Positions 32,574-41,928 are shown, counted from the first letter of the stretch. The stretch: 64,000 nt of DNA from a bacterium (GCA_024742665.1 JANSYA010000001.1:1257001-1321000), one strand, 5' to 3'. Notes: generated by a model not told the origin, from the letters alone. Numbers and translations are program-made.

Positions 32574-33824
32574 GTGGAGATCCTGAACGAAGCCGGCGTG
32601 CTGGTCATCCAGGAAGCGGCGATCAGTTCCTGGATCTGGCTGCTGCTGTTGTTGCCGGCTATCTTTATCGTCGGCGCGATCCATTTTTTGCGTTCCTCCG
32701 CCCAGGCGGAAACCATCAACGAAGAATCCCCCGATCCCCGCGGTCGTGGTTTCGCTCTGGGCGTCATTCTGCTCGCCGGCGTCTTTCTGCCATTGCCCTG
32801 GGTTGCGAGTGAAACCTACAGCGGTCTGCGATTCGAATTCGACGAAGCGGCGAAGCTGGTGAGCGTGCGCGACGGGCGATCGCCGGGCATTTATGCGACG
32901 CCTTTCGCCGGCTTTCGCGGTTTGATTTTGACCAGCGAAACCAAATCGAAAAACGACGATTCTGGCGGTACCGAAACTACGTACGAACTTATGCTGGCCC
33001 GGGTGACGGGGCCGGTTTACGCGCTGCTGCGAACGAAGGATCGGGAGCGCGTTCTGGAACTGGCCAACCGCCTTTCGCATATGCTGCGTGTGACAACCGT
33101 CACCGATTTTCATTCGGCTCTCGCTTTCGCCCGGGAAGCGCCCAATACGGCGGCTCGCATGCCGAACCGCTTCGAGTGCGATGGGAGCTCTGAAGGCAGC
33201 GCTCCGGATTCGTCGGCTGCGAATGCGAACTCGAACGATTCGCCCGGAGCCGGCCTGGATTCGCACTTTCGCAGTTTGCAAAAGCGCTACCTCGTCGACG
33301 GCGATGCGACCTCCTGCGTGCTGGAATATCCAAAGCAAGTGCCGGCTTTGATTTTGCCCGGGTCGCTGCTGGCTCTGACCGCTCTGTACTGGTGCGTGTA
33401 TATCGCCCGGCACAGGGGCTTTGACTGGCGGGTCGGCATCGGTTTTGCTTTGAGTATTATCTTTTTGATCGCCATGGGCTCGGTCTTCGTACGCAATTTC
33501 GACGCGACCGGCGTCGTCAGTTTCCAGGCTCCCGGAAACGGCGAAGAAGCCCGGCTGCAAACCTGGAGCGAGTCGGCCTGGTTCGGCGGACGCTTCGCGG
33601 AAAGCGGCCTCCCGCTCCGTGAGATTCGCGTCGTGCAGGCGCTGATCAGCACGCAGGCGGATTCTTTTTTTCTGTACGATCGGAATCCGCTGGCCTTTCG
33701 CGGTCTGGCGGACGCCTTCGACACGGCGCGAAATTTAAAAACCGTGGAGCTGGAGCTGAGCGCTCTGCCCGCGGTCGAGCGTCTGCGGCTGGCGGATATC
33801 CTGGCGACCGGACTTGCCTGGTGA
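32574..33824 (+). CDS. Hypothetical membrane protein, 416 residues
   Basis: Not recognised. Two membrane helices near the N-terminus (residues 18-38, SWIWLLLLLPAIFIVGAIHFL, and about 61-78) and a pair in the middle (about 260-280 and 288-305). Between the pairs lies a domain of about 180 residues. The C-terminal part (ALISTQADSFFLYDRNP) has no recognised motif. Start taken as GTG at 32574, 41 bases after zapA; the initiating residues MEILNEAG are not decisive. It lies between zapA and the RNA, so probably shares their transcript, but no link with division is shown. Confidence 0.65.
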   Translation: MEILNEAGVLVIQEAAISSWIWLLLLLPAIFIVGAIHFLRSSAQAETINEESPDPRGRGFALGVILLAGVFLPLPWVASETYSGLRFEFDEAAKLVSVRDGRSPGIYATPFAGFRGLILTSETKSKNDDSGGTETTYELMLARVTGPVYALLRTKDRERVLELANRLSHMLRVTTVTDFHSALAFAREAPNTAARMPNRFECDGSSEGSAPDSSAANANSNDSPGAGLDSHFRSLQKRYLVDGDATSCVLEYPKQVPALILPGSLLALTALYWCVYIARHRGFDWRVGIGFALSIIFLIAMGSVFVRNFDATGVVSFQAPGNGEEARLQTWSESAWFGGRFAESGLPLREIRVVQALISTQADSFFLYDRNPLAFRGLADAFDTARNLKTVELELSALPAVERLRLADILATGLAW

Positions 33825-33950
33825 GCGAAGTGGAGCGAAGCGAAGTGGAGCGAAAATGGACGGAGCGAAAATGGACGAAGTGGAGCGCAGCGAAACGGAG
33901 CGAAAATGGACGAAGCGAACATTGACGCCGCGAAGCGGAAAGCAGCGAAA
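33824..33950. repeat. Imperfect GCGAA-rich tandem repeats
   Basis: About 125 bases of degenerate tandem units such as AGTGGAGCGAAG and GAGCGAAAATGGACGAA, starting at the stop codon of the membrane protein gene and ending just before the RNA. Open frames through it are simple-repeat artefacts. Confidence 0.75.
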
Positions 33951-33954
33951 TAAA

Positions 33955-34125
33955 GTGAGACCGCCGGTGCCGTTACTGCAAGGTTAAGGGCCTGTTTACA
34001 CAGGTGGGTTTCCTGTGAACATCCTCAGACAACCCCGAAGGGCACGGCATCGGACATCCAACTCCGGAATCCCATTTCAAGAGAGTTGGCCCAAAAATTT
34101 GGGTTCTCGAACACCGCAGTCTCAC
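33955..34125 (+). ncRNA. ssrS: Probable 6S RNA
   Basis: Structured non-coding RNA that, if 6S, binds the sigma-70 holoenzyme by mimicking an open promoter. The ends pair: GTGAGAC (33955-33961) with GTCTCAC (34119-34125), then CGGTG (33965-33969) with CACCG (34112-34116). Inside are a hairpin in GTTTACACAGG...CCTGTGAAC and an apical hairpin CCAACTC (34058-34064) with GAGTTGG (34083-34089). The stretch GCAAGGTTAAGGGCC resembles GCAAGCGGGCC near the 5' end of E. coli 6S. The size (about 170) and place, after zapA and before the cyclo-ligase gene, match ssrS in many bacteria. Structure was judged by eye only; exact ends are uncertain. Confidence 0.65.
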
Positions 34126-34181
34126 GTATGAAATAGGAAATTCCGCGTGCGAAGTCAAGCAAGGAACGATTGGCTGTCGGA

Positions 34182-34778
34182 ATGTCCGCGAACTTCGATG
34201 CAGGCGATGTGACAGTTTCCAAGGCGGAGGCCCGGACCTTTGCCCGTCAGGTATGGCGGGATGCGCGAGATGCGACGCCCGAAATTCTGGAGCGCATTAC
34301 GTCCCATTGGCGTGAATTTGCGTCGGCGTCGCGTTTTCGAGACGCGCGGATCCTGATTTATATCCCGCTACCGGACGAAATCGATCTGCTGTCGACCTTC
34401 GCGGACCATGACCCCGCTCGCATTTTTGCGCCCTGCACCCAGGCCGACCACCGCATGGAGTTCCGACAGTTTGCGCCGGCCGTCGACCAGGCCGTCCCGG
34501 GATTTATGAGCGTGCCCGGGCCCCCGCCGGACGCGCCGCTATTGGAACTGCCTCTGCGGGAGGACGATCTGGTGGTGATCCCGGCCCTGGGGGCGAACGG
34601 GCAGGGCTTTCGTCTGGGGCGCGGGGGCGGCTACTACGATCGCTGGCGGGAGCGTCTGGCGCCGGCCCGGCGCATCGGTCTGCTGCCGAAAAAGCTTATA
34701 AATCTTACGTTTTCGGGCGAGGCGCACGATATACAATTTAACTGGATTATTACCGAAGACGCGCCCTTCGAGATATAA
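34182..34778 (+). CDS. 5-formyltetrahydrofolate cyclo-ligase
   Basis: Converts 5-formyl-THF to 5,10-methenyl-THF with ATP, recovering inhibitory folate. Landmarks are YIPLPDEIDL (about residues 60-69), VVIPALGANGQGFRLGRGGGYYDR (about 130-155) and the closing ITEDAPFE. The start is uncertain: ATG at 34182 is used, TTG at 34170 and GTG at 34209 (which gives VSKAEAR) are alternatives, none with a strong ribosome binding site. About 199 residues is normal. Gene product of ygfA/fau in E. coli, downstream of ssrS there as well. Confidence 0.9.
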   Translation: MSANFDAGDVTVSKAEARTFARQVWRDARDATPEILERITSHWREFASASRFRDARILIYIPLPDEIDLLSTFADHDPARIFAPCTQADHRMEFRQFAPAVDQAVPGFMSVPGPPPDAPLLELPLREDDLVVIPALGANGQGFRLGRGGGYYDRWRERLAPARRIGLLPKKLINLTFSGEAHDIQFNWIITEDAPFEI

Positions 34779-34784
34779 AATGTT

Positions 34785-35327
34785 GTGCAAAATCCGCGCG
34801 ATTCGATTACCCTGGTAAATAATATGGACTACGGCGGCTTGATTCCCGGTGCGGCGGACATACACGGCACGGACGCAGAAGAAGAATCCGGTGAGGTCAC
34901 CCACCAATTTCTGACCTTCTCTGTGGCCGGCGGCGAGTACGGCATCGATATTCTCGACACACACGAAATTCTCAAACCCGTCGTCGTGACGCGCTTGCCG
35001 AACGTCGAAAGCGACGTGCTCGGCGTGATCAATCTGCGGGGCAATATCATCCCCATCATCGATTTGAATCAGAAATTTCGCGGGGCCTTCAGCGAGCTGG
35101 AGATGCAGTCGCGCATCGTCGTCGTTTTTTACAAAGGCAAGTACACGGGGCTGCTGGTCGATCGCGTGCTGGAAGTCGCGCAGGTTCCGGAATCCGGTCT
35201 GGAAAGCGCGGGCGTGCGCGGCCTCTCCAACGAATACATTCAGGGCGTGGGTCGCAGCGAGCAGCGCCTGTTCTTAATCCTGAATCTCGACATTCTTACG
35301 AACCTTGAGATCGCGGAACCTGTATGA
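34785..35327 (+). CDS. cheW: Chemotaxis adaptor CheW
   Basis: Couples chemoreceptors to CheA. The CheW fold runs from QFLTFSVAGGEYGIDILDTHEI to LFLILNLDIL; signature residues VINLRGNIIPIIDL are present (about 84-97). The N-terminal 45 residues are a variable acidic extension. GTG at 34785 is used; the ATG at 34824 would remove 13 residues. Its last four bases overlap the CheA start (ATGA, 35324-35327). Confidence 0.94.
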   Translation: MQNPRDSITLVNNMDYGGLIPGAADIHGTDAEEESGEVTHQFLTFSVAGGEYGIDILDTHEILKPVVVTRLPNVESDVLGVINLRGNIIPIIDLNQKFRGAFSELEMQSRIVVVFYKGKYTGLLVDRVLEVAQVPESGLESAGVRGLSNEYIQGVGRSEQRLFLILNLDILTNLEIAEPV

Positions 35328-38300
35328 CCGATCAACAACAACGTTATTTAGAACTCTTCCTCGAAGAAGCCAGCGAGCAGATCGACAATCTCAACGAGAG
35401 TCTGCTGCGCCTGGAAAAAGAAGGCCTGCAGGCCGAGCTGGTCAGCGAGATCTTTCGCAGCGCCCATACCTTGAAATCGGCGGCCGCCTTCGTCGGCTTC
35501 GACGGTCTGTCGATGCTGGCTCACAATATGGAAGATCTCCTGCAGGGAGTCAAAGACGGAAAATTTGAGATTCGCACCGAGCTGGTGAATCTCTTCTTCC
35601 AGGTCGTGGATCGCACGCGCGCGTTTTTATCTCAGGTGGCTTCGGGCCAGCCCGCCGTTGAAAATTTTGACGATCTAAAAGATTCGATTGTCGCCTATCG
35701 CGACGACGACACCGCGCAGCCCGTCGGGGCCGTCGCAGAGAGCGCCGCTCCGGCCGCCGCGTCTGCGGTATCGATTGCGCCTTTGCCCACGCCGGATCCC
35801 GCCGGGCCGCCTGCGCCTCAGGCGCCCGTATCGAATGGCAACGGCAATGGCGGCGGGAACGGCGCAATCGAAGCCGCAGCCGCGCCTGCTACCGCGCCGC
35901 AGAGCGGTGAAGCTCCGGCCGGCGGCGGCCAGATGGATTTTATAGCCCTGGCCGCAGCCGAAGAAGAAGAGCTGGCTCAGGCCGCGGGCGATCAGGCTGT
36001 CTTTGACGGCGTGGTTCGCATGGATTCCGACGCGGCCATGAAGAACATGCGCTATCTGATGGTGCTTGAGTCCTTAAAGCGCGAAGCGAATCTCTTCCGC
36101 GTGGATCCGGCGGAAAGCGCGCTCGAAGGCGAAGCGGATATTCCGGCGCTGCGTTTTATTGTCTACGGCAAGAAGACGCGCTCCGAGCTGATGAATTTGT
36201 GTCAGGTCGACATGGTCGAAGAGGTGCGCCTGCGGGAGCACGCGGCCGGCGGTCTCAGCCAGGAACGCACGGAAGTCGCCGGCGGCCAGCAGGAATCGCG
36301 GCTGCAGAGCAAGAACATCAAGGTCTCTTCCGAAAAGATCGACTACCTCATGAACAACGTGGGGGAGCTTGTAATTATCAACTCCGGTCTGCAGAAGATC
36401 TACGAAGACATGCAGAACTCGATGGGCGAAAGCGCCGCTCTGACGGAACTGAAAAGCAAAATCGACCAGGCGGAACGCATCGCCCGGGATTTGCAGTCCG
36501 GCATTATGAAGACGCGGATGATTCCCGTCGGCCTGGTGTTTCATCGCTTTACGCGGCCCGTGCGCGATCTTGCTCTCGATTTGAACAAAGAAGTCGAGCT
36601 GGATTTTCGCGGCGAAGAAACCGAACTCGACAAGAATATCATCGACGCTCTGAGCGAACCGCTGCTGCATCTGCTGCGCAATAGCCTGGACCACGGCATC
36701 GAACACCCCAACGATCGCGCGGCGGCCGGCAAACCCGCCGTCGCAAAGCTGAGTCTGAATTCCTACCAGAGCGGCAACAATATCATGATCGAAATCTCCG
36801 ACGACGGTCGGGGGCTGAACCGCGATGCGATTCTGAAAAAAGCCGTCTCGGCGGGCCTGGTGGAAGCCGACGCGGATTTGCGCGACGAAGAGGTCTTCGA
36901 ACTGATCTTCAACTCGGGATTTTCTACTTCGGACGCGGTCACAGACATCAGCGGCCGCGGCGTGGGCATGAACGTCGTGAAGAAGATGGTCGAGGACTTC
37001 AAAGGTAATATTCAGATCGTCAGCAATCCCGGCGAAGGCACGACCTTCATGCTCTCGTTCCCGCTGACCCTGGCGATCTTTTCCGCGATCATCGTGACGC
37101 TCAAAGAAGAAGAGTACGCCTTTCCCCTGGCGGACGTCGTCGAGACGATTCGCGTGGCGCGGGACGAAGTGACCAGCCTGCAGGGCCGCGACATCATCAA
37201 TCTGCGCGGAGATATTTTGCCCGTCTTTCGCCTGGGCCGCCTGATGGGTTTCGCGGAAGATGAAAATCAGCCCGATGAATTTCCGGTGCTGATCGCCATG
37301 TCCGCGAATCGCAAAGTCGGTTTCATCGTAGATGGATTGAACGGCAAACGCGAAATCGTAATCAAATCTCTCGAACAAAACTTTCGCAGCGTGCGCGGTC
37401 TAATCGGCGCAAGCATTATGGGTGACGGTCGAATCATCATGGTCGTCGACGTGCAGGGTCTGCTCGACATGGCCGGTCGTCCCGGCCTGCGCGGCGAAGT
37501 CGCCGGGGAACTTGACGGCTCGGGCTCCGGTTTCGGTTCGGCCGATGCGGCCCGGCACTACAACGAACGCGTTACCGAGCTGATTGAATTGCAAAAGCAG
37601 TCCGCGACCGAGTGGGACTGGAACGACGAAATCGACGAGGACGAACTCGCCGAAAACGCAGACGGCCAGCCGGGCGGTATTCCAGGCCTTGGCGGCGCGC
37701 CCGACGCCTCAGGAGCGGCCGCCGCCGGAGCGGATTCGAAGAAATCATCCGAAGACATGCGCTCCGAGTATTTGAAGCAGAGCGCGCCGGATGTGTCGCC
37801 GACGCCGCCCGTCGTGAATGCGCCCGCGCCGGTCGCGCCCGCCGGCGATGTGTCGACGGCGATCCCCGGAGCCGCTGTCGCGCCCGGCGAAACGGATCGC
37901 GCTTCGCGGGCCGCGCCGCTCCAGGAATTATCCGAAGAGGACTACAAGAATCTATTTTCGCTGATCAATACCGGCATGACCAACGCGGGGGGCGTGCTTT
38001 CGCAGTTGCTCGGCGTAGACGTTGAAGTGTCGGTGCCCGAATTCAAGACCATGGAATACGTGGAGCTGCGCAAGCATATCCCGGACGGCAAACTGCTCGG
38101 CGCCGCCGTCGAAGCCGAAGACGATATGGACGCCATCATTCTGCTGGTCTTCGACGAAGGCACGGGCTACCGGGCCGCCGGCGATTTGATGGGCGTACCC
38201 CAGGAGAACTGGGATGCGAGCGGCATCAGCCTGGAAGATCTCGGTTCGGTGCTGTGCGAACTCGTAAACATTGTGGGCGCGAGTATCTTAAACGAGCTTT

Positions 38301-38521
38301 CGAATAAAACCGGCCTGAGTATTACGCCGACCGTTCCGGATTTCGTTCAGGGCGACGCCGACGGAATCGTCACCTGGCTGGACGGCAAAGAGAGTTCGAA
38401 GAAGGGCCTCAAAGTCCTGTATATTACCGCGGACTTCTTTCGCCAGGACCTGGAATTCCTGGGCCGTCTGTTCATGATTCCGTCGTCGGAAACTCTCGCG
38501 CGGGTTGTAAATAAACTTTAA
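35324..38521 (+). CDS. cheA: Chemotaxis histidine kinase CheA with C-terminal CheC domain
   Basis: Receptor-controlled histidine kinase. HPt domain with phospho-accepting His48 (RSAHTLKSAAAF), acidic/Ala-Pro linker, a P2-like region (about residues 230-300), dimerisation P3 (KIDYLMNNVGELVII, from about 340), kinase P4 with N-box HLLRNSLDHGIEHP (about 448), DDGRG and GRGVGMNVVKKMVEDF, then P5 CheW-like domain (ADVVETIRV, from about 600). A second linker (about 735-865) leads to a CheC-type domain (about 867-1065). Its second phosphatase motif is intact: Ser975-x3-Glu979-x2-Asn982; the first (INTGMTNAGG) lacks the Glu. Overlaps cheW by four bases. Confidence 0.95.
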   Translation: MTDQQQRYLELFLEEASEQIDNLNESLLRLEKEGLQAELVSEIFRSAHTLKSAAAFVGFDGLSMLAHNMEDLLQGVKDGKFEIRTELVNLFFQVVDRTRAFLSQVASGQPAVENFDDLKDSIVAYRDDDTAQPVGAVAESAAPAAASAVSIAPLPTPDPAGPPAPQAPVSNGNGNGGGNGAIEAAAAPATAPQSGEAPAGGGQMDFIALAAAEEEELAQAAGDQAVFDGVVRMDSDAAMKNMRYLMVLESLKREANLFRVDPAESALEGEADIPALRFIVYGKKTRSELMNLCQVDMVEEVRLREHAAGGLSQERTEVAGGQQESRLQSKNIKVSSEKIDYLMNNVGELVIINSGLQKIYEDMQNSMGESAALTELKSKIDQAERIARDLQSGIMKTRMIPVGLVFHRFTRPVRDLALDLNKEVELDFRGEETELDKNIIDALSEPLLHLLRNSLDHGIEHPNDRAAAGKPAVAKLSLNSYQSGNNIMIEISDDGRGLNRDAILKKAVSAGLVEADADLRDEEVFELIFNSGFSTSDAVTDISGRGVGMNVVKKMVEDFKGNIQIVSNPGEGTTFMLSFPLTLAIFSAIIVTLKEEEYAFPLADVVETIRVARDEVTSLQGRDIINLRGDILPVFRLGRLMGFAEDENQPDEFPVLIAMSANRKVGFIVDGLNGKREIVIKSLEQNFRSVRGLIGASIMGDGRIIMVVDVQGLLDMAGRPGLRGEVAGELDGSGSGFGSADAARHYNERVTELIELQKQSATEWDWNDEIDEDELAENADGQPGGIPGLGGAPDASGAAAAGADSKKSSEDMRSEYLKQSAPDVSPTPPVVNAPAPVAPAGDVSTAIPGAAVAPGETDRASRAAPLQELSEEDYKNLFSLINTGMTNAGGVLSQLLGVDVEVSVPEFKTMEYVELRKHIPDGKLLGAAVEAEDDMDAIILLVFDEGTGYRAAGDLMGVPQENWDASGISLEDLGSVLCELVNIVGASILNELSNKTGLSITPTVPDFVQGDADGIVTWLDGKESSKKGLKVLYITADFFRQDLEFLGRLFMIPSSETLARVVNKL

Positions 38522-38522
38522 T

Positions 38523-39647
38523 ATGTCGTTTCGGGTTTTGCTTGTAGACGATTCCCGGCTCACGCGCCGCATCGTAGCCGATACGCTCGCCGAACTTCCC
38601 GGCCTGGAAGTGGCGGGGGAAGCGGCGAACGGTCGCGAGTGTCTGGAAATTCTGGCCTTACAAAAAGTCGATCTGGTCATTATGGACGTGGAGATGCCCG
38701 AGCTCGACGGCATTGCCACGCTCAAAGAAATCTCCGTGCGCATTCCTCCGGAGCGTCGCCCCGCGGTGCTGATGCTTTCGGTGCTGACTCAGCACGGCGC
38801 TCTGACGACTTTTCGCGCCCTGGATCTGGGGGCCCTGGATTTCGTGCCGAAACCAAGTGCGAACACTGGACTGGATCTAGAAGCGATCAAGCTGCTGCTG
38901 CACGGCAAAGTTCGAGAAATCATGCAGAGCGTGGCGGATCGCGGCGCGCTTGCCAGGAAATTGGTTCCGAGCGCCGCTGGATCGGCTCCGGCTTCCGCGT
39001 CGCAAAATTCGCTGCAGGATACGATCCCCGGGTCGGCCGTCGAGATTCGGGGGCCGCAAACGAAGCCGACTCCGGGCGGCTACGAAATGTTTGTGATCGG
39101 CTGCAGTACGGGCGGGCCTCAGGCTTTGCAGGAAATCTTTCGCGCGCTGCCGGGTGACTTTCCCGTGCCGATTTTGATCGTGCAACACATGCCGCCATTT
39201 TTTACTGCCGCCTTTGCGGACCGCTTAAACGGCCTGGGGCCGATTACGGTCGTGGAGGCCATTAGCGGAATGCCGCTGAAACCGGGCCACGCCTATCTGG
39301 CGCCGGGGGATCGGCATATGCTGGTTCGCAAAAACGGTAACGAATACCTAACAGTACTCAATGAAGACCCGCCGCTGCGGGCGCATCGTCCGGCGATCGA
39401 TAAAACGCTGCTGAGCGCCGTAGAAGCCGCGGGAAAACGCGTTGGTGCATTAATTATGACCGGAATGGGCCGCGACGGCGTCGAAGGGATGGAAGCTCTG
39501 GCAGGGGTCGGTGGGCTGACTCTGGCCCAGGATGAGGCTTCCAGCGTCGTATTTGGTATGAATCGGCGGGCCATTGAGGCCGGCGCGATATATCGCGTCG
39601 TCGAGTTAAAAAATGTGGTTGAAGTTCTGTCTGTATATTTTCCTTAG
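38523..39647 (+). CDS. cheB: Chemotaxis methylesterase/deamidase CheB
   Basis: Removes methyl groups from chemoreceptor glutamates when phosphorylated. The receiver domain (residues 1-~125) has the DD pair (LLVDDSR), phospho-accepting aspartate in VIMDVEMPELDG and the lysine in FVPKPS. The catalytic domain carries the triad Ser (GCSTGGPQAL), His (VQHMPP) and Asp (TGMGRDGVEGM). 374 residues is normal. Starts one base after the cheA stop. The matching methyltransferase CheR is not in the window. Confidence 0.96.
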   Translation: MSFRVLLVDDSRLTRRIVADTLAELPGLEVAGEAANGRECLEILALQKVDLVIMDVEMPELDGIATLKEISVRIPPERRPAVLMLSVLTQHGALTTFRALDLGALDFVPKPSANTGLDLEAIKLLLHGKVREIMQSVADRGALARKLVPSAAGSAPASASQNSLQDTIPGSAVEIRGPQTKPTPGGYEMFVIGCSTGGPQALQEIFRALPGDFPVPILIVQHMPPFFTAAFADRLNGLGPITVVEAISGMPLKPGHAYLAPGDRHMLVRKNGNEYLTVLNEDPPLRAHRPAIDKTLLSAVEAAGKRVGALIMTGMGRDGVEGMEALAGVGGLTLAQDEASSVVFGMNRRAIEAGAIYRVVELKNVVEVLSVYFP

Positions 39648-39668
39648 TCTTTAGTAGTGGGGTAGCTT

Positions 39669-40028
39669 GTGGCTCGTGTGCTCATAGTCGATGATGCGAA
39701 ATTTATGCGAACTCTGGTTCGGGACGCCTTAACGGCGGCCGGTCATGAGATTGTTGGGGAAGCGGAAAATGGTAACCAGGCGGTTGCGATGTATGCCGAA
39801 ACCAAACCCGACCTCGTAACCATGGATATTACCATGCGGGAAAAGGACGGTCTTGAGGCCGCCAGTGAGATTCTCGCCAAGGACGCGAAAGCGCGGATTA
39901 TCATGGTAACGGCCCTCGGTCAGGAAGATCTGCTGGCGAAAGCCATTAAGATGGGTGTGAAAGACTTCGTTGTGAAGCCGTTCCCTCCGGAACGACTGCA
40001 GCAGGCCGCAGCTAAAGCCCTGACCTGA
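39669..40028 (+). CDS. cheY: Chemotaxis response regulator CheY
   Basis: Single receiver domain, 119 residues. The acidic pair (LIVDDAKFMR), phospho-accepting aspartate in VTMDITM (about residue 57), Thr in MVTALGQ and Lys in FVVKPF are all present. Phospho-CheY should switch the flagellar motor and be dephosphorylated by a CheC-type domain such as that fused to CheA. Start GTG at 39669. Last gene of cheWABY. Confidence 0.95.
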   Translation: MARVLIVDDAKFMRTLVRDALTAAGHEIVGEAENGNQAVAMYAETKPDLVTMDITMREKDGLEAASEILAKDAKARIIMVTALGQEDLLAKAIKMGVKDFVVKPFPPERLQQAAAKALT

Positions 40029-40040
40029 TGGGGGCCGCCT

Positions 40041-41066
40041 ATGTCTTCGGGCAACGGTGAATCGGGCGACGCGTCCGGGCCGAATCCTTCGGAGCCATCC
40101 GAATCTCAAACAGATCCCGCCGTCGCCCCGGGCGACGTGGGCAGCGATCCATCCGCGTCCGCAGACGACGCTGGTGCGGCTGTTCCAGAGGGTGATGCGG
40201 CCGCCGCGACAGCTGAAAGCGGCGGGCTAAAATCCGGCGACGGCGAGTCTGAATCTACGGCGGAAGCCGCTGCTGAAGAGGAGCGCGTTCGCGATCCCCT
40301 CGATAATTTTCCCGTATCCTGGCTGAACTCCGACGGCGAACCCGAGCAGGGGCCGATGTACGTCCTGTGGGAGCTGATCGAATCCTACAAGGTCGACATC
40401 TTCGAAGTTTCGCTGCATCGCATCACCGAAGACTTTCTGCACTTTCTCCAGCGCGCGGGCGAGCTGCAGGTCGAACTGGCATCTTCGTTTACCGTAATGG
40501 CTTCGCGCCTGCTGTACTATAAAAGCCGGGCGCTGCTGCCGGACCCCGGCTTTGAAGAATCCGACGATGAGACCCGTCTGCCGCCGGAGCTCGTGCAGCA
40601 GTTGCTGGAATATCGCAAATTCCAGTTCGCCGCCGAGCGCCTGGGCGACCTCGACGAAACCTCTGCGGGCATGCTGACCCGCAAGACCGGGCTTGTGCCC
40701 GACACCGGATCCGCCGACGCCAACGAGTGGCTCGATGTGAGCCTGGTCGATTTAATTAAAGCCTATTCGAACGTGCTGGAGCGCGCGAAGGGCGAAGCGG
40801 ACGAAGAGGAAGAAGATCGCTACGAAGTCGAAATGGAGGAGCACTCCGTCGAAGACAAGATCGTGTATCTGCGCAGCCTGCTGGTCGACGCCTCGTCGTT
40901 CGCTTTCGAAGAGCTATTTGAAAATATTCAGGAAATGAGCAAGGTCGAGATCGTCGCTACCTTTCTGGCGCTGCTGGAGTTGACACGGCAGGGGGAGATC
41001 ATCCTGCGTCAGAAAGTCAACTTCGGCGAGATTCGAATCTTCAAAAAGAGCGTGCTGGTCCGCTAG
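40041..41066 (+). CDS. scpA: Segregation and condensation protein A
   Basis: Kleisin subunit of the Smc-ScpAB condensin-like complex. After a long acidic N-terminal extension (residues 1-~95, Ala/Glu/Ser-rich) the conserved start GPMYVLWELIESYKVDIFEVSLHRITEDFL appears, then ASRLLYYKSRALLP and the C-terminal winged-helix region (VATFLALLELTRQGEI). The extension is the only unusual part. ATG at 40041 follows GGGGG, 13 bases after cheY. Confidence 0.93.
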   Translation: MSSGNGESGDASGPNPSEPSESQTDPAVAPGDVGSDPSASADDAGAAVPEGDAAAATAESGGLKSGDGESESTAEAAAEEERVRDPLDNFPVSWLNSDGEPEQGPMYVLWELIESYKVDIFEVSLHRITEDFLHFLQRAGELQVELASSFTVMASRLLYYKSRALLPDPGFEESDDETRLPPELVQQLLEYRKFQFAAERLGDLDETSAGMLTRKTGLVPDTGSADANEWLDVSLVDLIKAYSNVLERAKGEADEEEEDRYEVEMEEHSVEDKIVYLRSLLVDASSFAFEELFENIQEMSKVEIVATFLALLELTRQGEIILRQKVNFGEIRIFKKSVLVR

Positions 41067-41122
41067 GCCGCGGAAAATCTGGCCTCACGGACGTCGCGGT
41101 ACGCGCGCGATATTTTTTAGAT

Positions 41123-41857
41123 ATGAGCCCAGAGGACCAACAGGAAAACGAAAACGAGGTCGAGGCCGGTACTGAAGAAGAAACCGCCGATCCGCAGGCG
41201 GGCGCTGCTGCCGGCGAAAACGCCGATCTCGAAAATCCCGAAGCGGAAGAACTCGTCCGCGTTCCCGTTTCGGAAACTCCCGACGCCGCTCTGCCGGAGC
41301 ACCGGGAACTCAGCGCCGAAGAGCTGGATTATTTCCGCGGCCTTTTAGAAGCCGTGATCTTTATGTCGACCGAGCCGATCAGCCTGTCCGTGCTCGCAAA
41401 ACGATCCGAACTGGACCGGGTCAACGCCCGCATTCTGGTGGACAGCCTGATTGACGATTACGCCGAGCGGGACTCCGGCATCGCCCTGCGAGAAATCGCC
41501 GGCGGCTACCAGTTCATCACTTCGGAAAAGTACAGCCCCGCAATCAAAGAGATCTTCAAAGAACAAAAACGCGAAACGCTTTCGCGCGCGACGCTCGAAA
41601 CTCTGGCGATCATTTCGTACCGGCAGCCGATTACGCTGCCGGAAATCGACGAAGTGCGGGGCGTAAACAGCCGCGCGATGGTGACGCAGCTGATGCAACG
41701 CAAGCTGATCAAACCCCAGGGATACCGCCCGGTGCCGGGACGGCCGACGCTCTATGTTACGAGTCGCAGCTTTCTGTCGCACTTCGCTTTGAACAGCCTT
41801 TCGGATTTGCCCGCGCTTGAGGAAGTCAAAGAGTTGAAATTCGACGATCTCGATTGA
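41123..41857 (+). CDS. scpB: Segregation and condensation protein B
   Basis: Winged-helix partner of ScpA. An acidic N-terminal tail (residues 1-~60) is followed by LEAVIFMSTEPISLSVLAK, the GYQFITSEKY segment, ATLETLAIISYRQPITLPEIDEVRGVNS and the closing GRPTLYVTSRSFLSHF. 244 residues. The tail resembles that of ScpA in composition. Start ATG at 41123, 57 bases after scpA. The partner Smc is not in the window. Confidence 0.94.
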   Translation: MSPEDQQENENEVEAGTEEETADPQAGAAAGENADLENPEAEELVRVPVSETPDAALPEHRELSAEELDYFRGLLEAVIFMSTEPISLSVLAKRSELDRVNARILVDSLIDDYAERDSGIALREIAGGYQFITSEKYSPAIKEIFKEQKRETLSRATLETLAIISYRQPITLPEIDEVRGVNSRAMVTQLMQRKLIKPQGYRPVPGRPTLYVTSRSFLSHFALNSLSDLPALEEVKELKFDDLD

Positions 41858-41928
41858 TTGAAATGAATCGAATTGAATGAAACCGAGCGTTTGCGCTAAC
41901 GAAAAACCAAGAGCTATAACGATTTACT

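Noticed and set aside
33287..33922. Minus-strand frame of 211 codons
   Set aside because: Its start is simple-repeat translation (Phe/Arg/Ser/Leu) of the GCGAA array and the rest is antisense to the membrane protein gene.
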